From positions 30,988,811 to 31,052,810 of the forward strand of contig CM069445.1 in assembly GCA_035610835.1 (NCBI GenBank): a stretch of DNA of 64,000 nt. Direction: 5' to 3'. Of this stretch, positions 56,828 through 64,000 are shown piece by piece (positions within the stretch are counted from its first letter, which is position 1; each line of letters opens with the position of its first letter). The notes beneath the pieces are model-generated. The model ran no database searches, had not been told where the DNA came from, and saw only the letters and a program-made list of their open reading frames with translations. The position numbers and the translations under genes were made by a program. Source of the DNA: Ophiura sarsii (lineage: Eukaryota > Echinodermata > Ophiuroidea > Amphilepidida > Ophiuridae).

Positions 56828-57000
56828 CTTAACCCTATTGGGGAGAAAAACTGGTCAAATTAGTGCAGAAAAACAGGCACAGCCGGCGCCTGGATCAAAC
56901 CCGGGTTGCCTGGGTGGCAGTTCGCCACCTTTGGCAAGCTTTCAAAAACGTAACTTTTTGCTGCGCATATATGCTAGTTTGCCTAGGCGCGGGCGGAGGT
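56828..57000 (-). repeat. Partial tRNA-like repeat in STRIP intron 3
   Basis: TAACCTTAACCCTA at the left resembles the telomere-like end of the family at 42.5 kb. On the minus strand GGGTTTGATCCAGG is a B-box-like sequence. The A-box side is less clear, and GCTGCGCATATATGC lies where the other copies have GCGC palindromes. Likely a decayed SINE. Confidence 0.5.
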
Positions 57001-57427
57001 AGACTGGTGAACCACACACAACCGTCATGTTGGTAGAGAAGTATTGTTTAGCGTTCAGGGCCGTAAAAAGTATCTCTTGTTTAGCTTTAAAGATAGGATT
57101 GATAGTTTGCTACTCGTACTAATAAAATAACCTTTTGCCAAAAATGATTCTCTATCCCAGTGCTGATATTTTCAAATTTGTCTTAATTTTGAGGTCAAGG
57201 TGCAATTCCTTTAAGTCAAGGTGCAATTGTAGGTGAATCGGGAAAGCAACTTGATATAAGGCTGCAAAAACTTGTATCGCAATTTTGCACCAGTCTTTGA
57301 AAGTTGTATCACAGTTGATGATTTTAAGGTGCAAATTGCGATGTGATACGGGAAATTTGCTGCGGGTCTACTCTCTCTATCCTCTTGCTGATAGTACACC
57401 CTCTCTCTCTCTCATCCTTATTTACAG

Positions 57428-57559
57428 GTAGCGACAAGTGGAGTCAGATTAGCGATGATAAGCGTCGTATGCACATCCTCTGTTTGCTCAATAATGTAGA
57501 GAGTGCCAAGAGAGACCAGAGAATGAAGGCAGCAAGAGCCATACTATATCTCACACAAG
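57428..57559 (+). CDS. STRIP1: STRIP exon 4
   Basis: 132 bases, phase 1 in and phase 1 out; acceptor TTTACAG, donor CAAG|GTAAGG. Encodes S-S-D-K-W-S-Q-I through K-A-A-R-A-I-L-Y-L-T-Q, with the conserved helix A-R-A-I-L-Y. A CT-rich tract (CTCTCTCTCT) sits upstream of the acceptor. Confidence 0.94.
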
Positions 57560-57878
57560 GTAAGGCCAAATAAAAAATGTTGTTTGTTTGTTTGTTTGAA
57601 TCTGACAGATCCTTGAATTTTGAGACAGAGAAAATATTGTATTTAAAGAACCAAAAGTAATGAATGAATAGTGGTTATGATATTGGAATTTCTGAGAAAC
57701 GAAACAAAACGAAACAAAACAAAAATCAAAAATGTTTTCCTCCTTTAAAACAGCTTTCATGCTTGCATTTAAAGGTCCTCTACAGTTAAACCCGGCAAAG
57801 AATAACAGGTGTTAAACATATTATAATTGTGGATCTGACACACCATCATTTAGGTATGACAGCCTTACCCATACTCAC

Positions 57879-58361
57879 CAGGCTTCTCGTTAGGTAAAAA
57901 TATTATGGGGTCCACTGGACCCCATAATCTACCAATTCTCAAAATGATGGGGTCCGAGAAGAAATGATGGGGTCCAAGTCAAAAATTTAATTTGCGAATT
58001 GTGACTTCGGAATCGGATACGGAGTGGTTAAACGGGGACTACAGCGCTGAAATGTCCAAAAATTGTCCGTACAAATACTGTATTGATGATGTATGCACTG
58101 AACGATGACTACGTACACGACGAAAACATTTGTAGATGAGGTGAAAACATGGACGATGGTCGAGAGTTGTACAAGGAAGACCGAGAATATTTAATATTTA
58201 TTACCAAGTATACTTTGATTCGGATTGTTACAAAAACTGATATTTGTAAGCTTACACGTGCAAAATTATCTTGACACACAGAGTCCTGTTTAAAATGTAC
58301 TGCGTTTTTAGCAAAAATATTGCGTCCCCAGACGCGAAAACGCAATGTAACGAGAAGCCTG
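57879..58361. mobile_element. 483-bp hAT-like element in STRIP intron 4
   Basis: CAGGCTTCTCGTTA at the left is exactly inverted at the right (TAACGAGAAGCCTG). ATACTCAC flanks both sides (57871-57878 and 58362-58369), an 8-bp duplication of hAT type. The inside repeats ATGGGGTCC phrases and a GGGGTCCACTGGACCCC palindrome. No coding capacity. Confidence 0.85.
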
Positions 58362-58741
58362 ATACTCACACCACCAAGCTCGGAGTGGTCTGTGTCCCAA
58401 AAGAAGGGCAAAGTGATCTTGAAATACTCGCATACATAAACATTTCGGGAGTGGCAAGGTATCATAAAAAATGTTCATGGAATTTGAAATGTCCCCCCAA
58501 ACACCACCTTGTACAATAATATTTTTAATAAGGAACTATGATAGTACCATGATAACCTGAGTATCAGGGTTGTAGCTAGTAATTTCGTAGTGGCAGGCCT
58601 TTTATTACTATAAAAGAGCAAATGTAACTACATTTTTAACCAAATTCAGTATCAAATATCACTCGTTAGTTCTCCCACTCACCACTGCCCCGCTGCTGAG
58701 TGATCATGTTGTTATCATAAACCATTCTCCACACATACTAG

Positions 58742-58862
58742 GTGTATTTGGTGAATGTTCCAGTGATGAGGACCAGATCAAGTGGACCAGACACAATTGC
58801 TTCTTGCTGTATCAGTGCGGCGTCTTTGCTACATTTGTGGAGTTACTTAGTATGGAGGCAGA
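58742..58862 (+). CDS. STRIP1: STRIP exon 5
   Basis: 121 bases, phase 1 in and phase 2 out; acceptor ATACTAG, donor GA|GTAAGT. Encodes G-V-F-G-E-C-S-S-D-E-D-Q-I-K-W through F-V-E-L-L-S-M-E-A-E, matching the family's G-x-F-G-E-C-S-S and V-E-L-L-x-M-E blocks. Confidence 0.94.
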
Positions 58863-59358
58863 GTAAGTTATGCATCTAGGGGATATGGCAGTTATGAGGA
58901 AATTGTACACAGTTTTATTTATCTTCAGCCCATTTAAAGTTATTTTGCCCAAATAAAAGAAAAAGAAAATAGAAATGTATCCCGCTTTTTTGTTTGGGTA
59001 CTGACCAATAGAATCTCAGAATTTGACAATTTTTGATAATTTTCAAATAACTGTCAACACTTTTGACAGTTTCTTTTTTAGTTTCAGCTTCATTGTCATA
59101 TTTTTCTTAAAGTATGTCAAAGGGCAACTCAACTATGTTATGAGATTGTACAGGATTTGAATAGTGTCCGAGGCACAAAGCAACTATTTGCCATTTATTT
59201 TGAGAAGTAAATCATTTGAGCTCTCAGATAAACCAACAACCCTTTTTTCAATTCAAGCCAAATCATGATGGTAGTAAGTAGTGGGTCCATTTGACTAAAT
59301 AATGCAATCAATTTCATAATGTCTTCCATTCTCACTTGTCCTTGTTTTGTCTCTCTAG

Positions 59359-59427
59359 GAATTCTGTTGCAGCAACAACAGCTCTGCGCAAACTAACGGT
59401 ATCCATTGTAGACAGCACTGATTTAAG
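59359..59427 (+). CDS. STRIP1: STRIP exon 6
   Basis: 69 bases, phase 2 in and phase 2 out; acceptor TCTCTAG, donor TTAAG|GTGAGT. Encodes N-S-V-A-A-T-T-A-L-R-K-L and S-I-V-D-S-T-D-L-R, the conserved D-S-T-D-L-R box. Confidence 0.94.
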
Positions 59428-59856
59428 GTGAGTAAACCATTGGGTCCGGTAAGTTGGAGAGTTATGGGGTGGTAAGTTAATGGGAGAGTTACAGTTAGAC
59501 CATGGGTCTTCCGGATAATTTTGATAATCATGGTGTAACCGTAACTCGCCTCATGGTCTAGCCATAACTCGCCTCATGGTCTTACCGTAACTCGCCTCAT
59601 GGTCTAGTCTTACCATAACTCTCCCATAACTTACCACCACCTAACTTGCCGTTTATCCATGCCCTAATCATTAACGGTCAGCGGGGTAAGTGTTAGGCAG
59701 GGCTGTGATTTCTTTCACTTGGAGGGTTAGGACATGTTTTAGTCGAAAACGGCCCCAAAAAACGCTTTACACAAAGGGAAATGGGCCTTTTTTTGGAAAA
59801 TTGGGAAATTGGGGTGGGGGTGGGGGGGGGGGGGGGGGGGGGGCGTTTTCACAAGA

Positions 59857-60020
59857 AAAGGTACATTTGTAACAAAAAAGGTACATTGGTACCAAAAAAA
59901 AGTACATTGGTACCAAAAAAGGTACATTGGTACCAAAAAAAGGTACACTGGTACAAAAAAAAAGGTACATTGGTACAAAAAAAGGTACATTGGTACAAAA
60001 AAAAGGTACATTGGTACAAA
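59857..60020 (+). repeat. 18-20 bp minisatellite AAAAAAGGTACATTGGTACC
   Basis: About eight units in tandem, each with a palindrome-like GGTAC...GTACC core, lie between two long G runs (59821-59843 and 60048-60062). The open frames through it come from the repeat. Confidence 0.9.
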
Positions 60021-61807
60021 AAAAGAGGATTTTTTTCAGATTGGGAGGGGGGGGGGGGGGGGGTGGCGTCCACACGGGCCTGATCCAGATGTAGGGATTT
60101 GTTTTTTTACTCTGCCCCAAATGTCTGTGGATATATGCCTGTATGCCATCGTAAAAAGATTAATTATCAATCACTATAAACACGCCTGAAAATTCAACTT
60201 GAATCTTCAATTCCATTCGCGCAAAGATTTGTGCAAACTTTCATTCACAAGAATCCATTTGACAACATGACAAAGCTTAAAATACTGTTCTGTGTTTTCA
60301 GTGCAGTGTAATCTCCGTTAATTGTTTACTCTTTTCCCCCCTCGTGGCCTTGGAGGGACTTTCTGTCTTGTTGATTGGTTATTACCGCAATCCTTCCGCT
60401 GGCTGGTTCAATTACAAACGCTGTTATAAATATTGGATTGTTTCTAAAATTTTCGAGAATCCAGGATTTTCGCGACATTCTTCTGCAGAAATCTGAATGG
60501 ATTCGCGCACTGTGGCGTGCATTTCTAGGCCTGGAAAATCAACTTTGCCCCCAATTTCTGTGGTTATATGCTGGGCGTTGTCCCTGGATCTTACCAGGGG
60601 CCCAATGGTAACAGCTGGGCCCACATGTGAAGCGACTTGCTTAGTCAATAACATACCAGAGGGTGACAGGGGATGTTTGGGTTAGTTGGTAGCATGGTAG
60701 GGTTTGTACCACTTATTCCACTTATTTTCCACTCCTATAGACTATTTCAAATCAAAGGTTTCCGAAAATATGACTGAGGACTCGCCTGCATGACTCGGAG
60801 TTATGCGGACCACCTTATTCTATAAGTAATAGTGATAGTTTAAGATCTGTGTAAGAGTTTGTTGTTTACTTACAACAGAAAAGTGTGTGAAATATTTTTA
60901 CTTGTCAGACATATTGCCCTGAATAAATGCTTTTCACTATGCGATATTTAAGATTCAACAACTCCCCCATACCTTAAGTACAGTAACAAAGCGTTGTTGA
61001 TTTGAGATAAACCCACTGTTCATGCAAATTACTAGGATAGCGAACCTTATTTGGAAACCGCAAATTGTAAACAAACAAGAATGTCGGGAAAAATGTTCGC
61101 AAAATTTGTTCATTTTTTCGGTGTATAAATGCATTTCGCCATGCAATCCTTAAAGTTAGCAAATAACTTTATATACCGAAATGTAGCTATATCCCCGCGG
61201 AAAATATTTTTGGCGAGGGCCATATGTAAAGGATCACTTCTAAAGCCACAATTTTAGCCGAACCGTCGCTACCTGAGCACAAGAGAATCGCCTTTTTTTG
61301 CATTATCGCGGCGAAATGTGTTCGCTTTGATCTACAGGACCGTACCACTATTGAAACGGAGGGGTGTGTTTTGATTTTATACAAATATTCTATAAACATG
61401 TATCAAAATGTGTTGTGTAAATTAACGCATTCTTGATTTAATTTTTCTCTGAATGTTATTAAGGTGGTGTGTGAATAAAATGCTATTTACAAAATATTTT
61501 TAATTTCACAATTACTTGCGAAATAATTTGTCTTCTCTCATGTTTACCTTTTGTAACCCAACCCATTCTGATGTTCCATCGCCCATTTACGGGGAACGGA
61601 CGATGTCCAAATAAGGGCCTAATTATAATAAACGTAAACCTTTTTTTTCTCGATTTTTAAAGTGCAGCTATTTTTTTATGTCAAATTACTAAGCCTATTA
61701 AAACAAGTTTTGTACTTGTTTTCATTAATTATCCAAAACGATATTCACATTTGAATGATGTAAATATGTTTGGTCGTTGTTGAACGGGGTTCAACAAGGT
61801 CTTCGTC

Positions 61808-61908
61808 GTTGTTTATCTTGAATCGACAACGGTAAGACGGGTTTATTTTGCTCGGGTTTATTTTGCAAAATAAACCCGTCTTACCGTTGTCGATTCAAGA
61901 TAAACAAC
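61808..61908. repeat. Perfect 43-bp inverted repeat with 15-base loop
   Basis: Arms 61808-61850 and 61866-61908 are exact inverses with no mismatch (arm starts GTTGTTTATCTTGAATCGAC). The loop 61851-61865 repeats the inner arm phrase CGGGTTTATTTTG. The outer flanks GTTCAACAAGGT and ACCTTATTGAACCCC extend the symmetry loosely, so this is likely the centre of a larger fold-back element. Confidence 0.92.
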
Positions 61909-62223
61909 TCCGAAACCTTATTGAACCCCTAAATAACAAACAGTCTCATACAGAAATGTAGCTATTTCCATGATGAAAATATTTTTTGGAAGACCATATG
62001 TCATCACTCACTCACAATTTTAGCCCGAACAGTAGCTACCCGGGTAAAAGAAAATCAAAATTTGGGATTATCGTCTGCAAATTTTTCTGTGCATCTTGTC
62101 TTAGTCAGAAAACCTGCTCCACGTGACCTACTTTTCAGAAGTTTTCAGTTTTCGATTTGAAATGGTCTGTAAAATAGGCTTATAGTATTATGAATCATGA
62201 CAATCTTAAGACACAACGTTGAA

Positions 62224-63110
62224 ATTATTGTATATTACGCACAAGTACATGGATCCAAGGCATTAGCCAGAGTGCCATCTGGGCGTCATATGGACGCCCT
62301 ATCATGAAAATGGACACCCTAAAAATGCTAAAGCCGTCCAATGGACGCCCTAAAAAAAAAAAATCGTCTGACGATTGCGTTAAGCATGAAACTCAGAGTA
62401 ACGACTCCCTTTCTCGGAAGGTCTAAACTTTGAATTTTTATATATATATATATATTTTTTTTAAATATTTTTTTCTTCACATTTTTGAATATTTGTTCAT
62501 AATTCGAACCCCAAAAGGTGGGTTTATACTATTTTATGTAAACAAATACTGTTTTGTGCTCAATAATTTAAATTTGAAATTAAATTTGTATTTATAATAA
62601 TTCAGAGCTCACGGCTTCCGATGCGATCAATTTACACAGGAACGTGGATGCTCCGCTCGCGCTGCTCACTCCACTTTATTTCGGTCACACTTTGGACACC
62701 CAACTTTCAAATCCTGGCTAAGGCCCTGCATGGATCTATCGTTGATCTTATGCTGCATACATTGATGCATTGGAATTGTGCATGCCATAGGTGATGGGAT
62801 GCTCTATGACATCACTGCGCAGAGGTAGATGCTTAGTGATAGATGAAATGTATGGCACATCAAATGGACTGCCACATACATTGATATAGTTTTGCGGGAT
62901 CCTTACGTTATTGTATATTACGCACAAGTACATGGATCTATCGTTGAACTTATGAGCATTACAGCATTGGAATTGTGCATACCATAGGTGCTGGGATACT
63001 CTCTGACATTACTGTACAGAGGTAGATGCTTAGTGATAAGTGAAATGTAGGGCATATCAAATGGACAGCAACACACATTGATATAGCTTTTTGGGGATCC
63101 TGTTAGATAT
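62224..63110 (+). repeat. Tandem duplication of ~200 bp, first copy interrupted
   Basis: Copy A (62224-62255 continuing at 62729-62908) and copy B (62909-63110) share TATTACGCACAAGTACATGG, GAGGTAGATGCTTAGTGATA and ACATTGATATAG in order, with some substitutions. Copy A is broken by the element at 62256-62728. Confidence 0.85.
62256..62728. mobile_element. 473-bp hAT-like element with 8-bp target duplication CATGGATC
   Basis: CAAGGCATTAGCCAG at the left and CTGGCTAAGGCCCTG at the right are inverse with two mismatches. CATGGATC flanks both sides (62248-62255 and 62729-62736). Copy B of the host duplication shows the uninterrupted site near 62930. A TA microsatellite and A runs lie inside; no coding capacity. 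Confidence 0.88.
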
Positions 63111-63208
63111 GCATCAAATCAAAGAGCCATCCATTTTGTGCTGCAATTTGGGGGAAGCAAAACTTGTGTGTTAAAATATTATGTGTTTTTTTCTTCATTT
63201 TTTGACAG

Positions 63209-63315
63209 AGTGATATTAACAGTGCTGTATTTAATGGTGGAGACACTCAACCGTGAGAAAGACAGCGACGCTGACAAGCAAAAAGCACTGAGAGAGCAGT
63301 TTATAACAGAATTAG
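63209..63315 (+). CDS. STRIP1: STRIP exon 7
   Basis: 107 bases, phase 2 in and phase 1 out; acceptor TTTGACAG, donor TTAG|GTTAGA. Encodes V-I-L-T-V-L-Y-L-M-V-E-T-L-N-R-E and L-R-E-Q-F-I-T-E-L, matching the family's Y-L-x-V-E-T and F-x-x-E-L-G blocks. Confidence 0.94.
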
Positions 63316-63410
63316 GTTAGAGCATATTCATTCTAACCCCAATGCCATTGCCCAAGTGGTTGATTTCTGGGAATCAAGCTATCAGGAGAGGACAAATCAG
63401 GCCAAATTAT

Positions 63411-63725
63411 GACCAAGAAATAGGGCCCACCAGGATCATGAATCAAGCCTGGACCACTAGGGTGGGAGTCCATCAGGCCAAATAATGACCAAGAAATAGG
63501 GCCCACCAGGATCATGAATCAAGCCTGGATCCATCAGGCCAAATAATGACCAAGAAATAGGGCCCACCAGGATCATGAATCAAGCCTGGATCCATCAGGC
63601 CAAATAATGACCAAGAAATAGCGCCCACCAGGATCATGAATCAAGCCTGGATCCATCAGGCCAAATAATGACAAAGAAATAGGGCCCACCAGGATCATGA
63701 ATCAAGCCTGGACCACCAGGGTGGG
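63411..63725 (+). repeat. 61-bp minisatellite in STRIP intron 7
   Basis: Five units of GACCAAGAAATAGGGCCCAC and following bases start at 63411, 63487, 63548, 63609 and 63670. The period is 61 bases except for a 15-base extension in the first (GACCACTAGGGTGGG), which is echoed after the last unit. Near-identical units imply recent expansion. Confidence 0.92.
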
Positions 63726-63873
63726 ATTCAGTGTGTATTCGGTGTATATTCAGTTTGCTTGTTGCAAATGGCTTCCTAAAAATAATTTGTTAACGCAGGT
63801 CAGATATTATTGACCCTCTAAGTCAAGAGTTTTAAATTTGTTTAAATACAATTTCTGATTGCTGATTTCACAG

Positions 63874-64000
63874 GTCATCCAGAGAGTGAGGAGGAGTCGC
63901 TTCCAATCATCCTGTTTAACATGGTCACCAAATTCTGCAGCGGTCATGCGCCACATTTCCCTATCAAAAAGATACTCTTAGTACTGTGGAAAACTGCCTT
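63874..64000 (+). CDS. STRIP1: STRIP exon 8 (incomplete at window edge)
   Basis: Acceptor TTTCACAG, phase 1 in. Encodes [16 protein letters not shown], then [17 protein letters not shown] and L-W-K-T-A before the window ends in mid-codon. [14 protein letters not shown] is almost invariant in STRIP proteins. The donor is not reached. Confidence 0.95.

Larger units (their letters stand above)
59428..63208. other. STRIP intron 6, repeat-rich
   Basis: It contains inverted and tandem ACTCGCCTCATGGTCTAG-type repeats (59440-59650), a minisatellite, a perfect hairpin, a pair of degenerate direct repeats (about 61140-61290 and 61950-62060, sharing GAAATGTAGCTAT and ACAATTTTAGCC), and a tandem duplication carrying a hAT-like element. 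Short frames around 60375-60685 have no recognisable family. Confidence 0.6.
51350..64000 (+). other. STRIP1: STRIP1/2 (FAM40) gene, 5' part, runs off the right edge
   Basis: Eight exons (51350-51445, 55918-55987, 56585-56659, 57428-57559, 58742-58862, 59359-59427, 63209-63315, 63874-64000+) join with consistent phases into about 265 codons. Landmarks shared with the STRIP family: S-P-D-L-D-F-D-Y near residue 38, E-L-Y-S-Y-T-E-E and K-C-F-E-E-D-F, A-R-A-I-L-Y, G-V-F-G-E-C-S-S, D-S-T-D-L-R, and [14 protein letters not shown]. This is the N1221 domain of striatin-interacting proteins, scaffolds of the STRIPAK complex (PP2A with GCKIII kinases) that controls Hippo signalling and cytoskeleton. 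Full proteins are about 800-850 residues, so roughly a third is visible. Vertebrates have two paralogues and invertebrates usually one; the symbol denotes the family. Confidence 0.95.

Noticed and set aside
59739..60189. Repetitive frames of the type G-T-K-K-R-Y-I or Y-Q-C-T-F-F
   Set aside because: Encoded by the 18-20 bp minisatellite in all registers; no gene context.
60375..60685. Overlapping frames of 60-80 codons on both strands in STRIP intron 6
   Set aside because: They lack a recognisable domain, and the region shows no splice or terminal-repeat structure. Possibly an old transposon piece, but not supportable.

Overview
This is intron-rich, AT-rich animal DNA packed with repeats. 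It holds two plus-strand protein-coding genes in head-to-tail order. Spliced exons with GT/AG boundaries, degraded LINEs, Tc1/mariner-, hAT- and TTAA-type DNA transposon remnants, and one exactly 100-base run of N (a scaffold gap, 48848-48947) all point to a draft metazoan genome. A BTB-BACK-kelch gene beside a STRIP gene, short TTAGGG-like motifs and the repeat load would suit a marine invertebrate, possibly a deuterostome. That lineage is inference; no marker in the window settles it.

Gene 1 (about 3351-31318) encodes a BTB-BACK-kelch protein of about 660 residues. The BTB exon (3379-3978), BACK exon (4812-5069), a probable small linker exon (30075-30176) and the kelch exon (30296-31318, with stop) all join in phase 0. 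An intron of about 25 kb separates BACK from kelch and carries most of the repeats in the first half of the window. Such proteins usually act as substrate adaptors of Cullin-3 ubiquitin ligases.

Gene 2 (51350 to beyond the right edge) is the STRIP1/2 (FAM40, striatin-interacting protein) orthologue. Eight 5' exons can be joined with consistent phase into about 265 codons, covering the conserved N-terminal domain. STRIP is a scaffold of the STRIPAK phosphatase-kinase complex. The two genes show no obvious functional link.

Between and inside the genes lie several layers of nested repeats. In the kelch-gene intron: LINE fragments; a TA-bounded mariner-like element (8.2-10.1 kb); a fold-back Tc1 element (10.7-12.4 kb); two opposed copies of an element filled with 15-bp ATCGA-type repeats (15.3-15.9 and 26.2-26.8 kb); a ~170-bp tandem array with eleven perfect nuclear-receptor DR1 sites (22.3-23.35 kb); and an octamer-rich tandem block (26.8-29.2 kb). 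In the 20-kb intergenic region: a 3.9-kb hAT-like element with an 8-bp target duplication, GCGC-rich sub-repeat arrays, telomere-motif-bounded tRNA-like repeats interrupted by two further transposons, and a LINE interrupted by a G-tract element. In the STRIP introns: a TA-bounded element itself split by a palindrome-array element, two more hAT-like elements with 8-bp duplications, a perfect 43-bp hairpin and several minisatellites.

A recurring theme is non-autonomous DNA elements in which one short motif, often related to the terminal repeat, is reiterated many times inside. No RNA gene, CRISPR array or complete transposase was found. All boundaries were read by eye; no alignment or database search was run.
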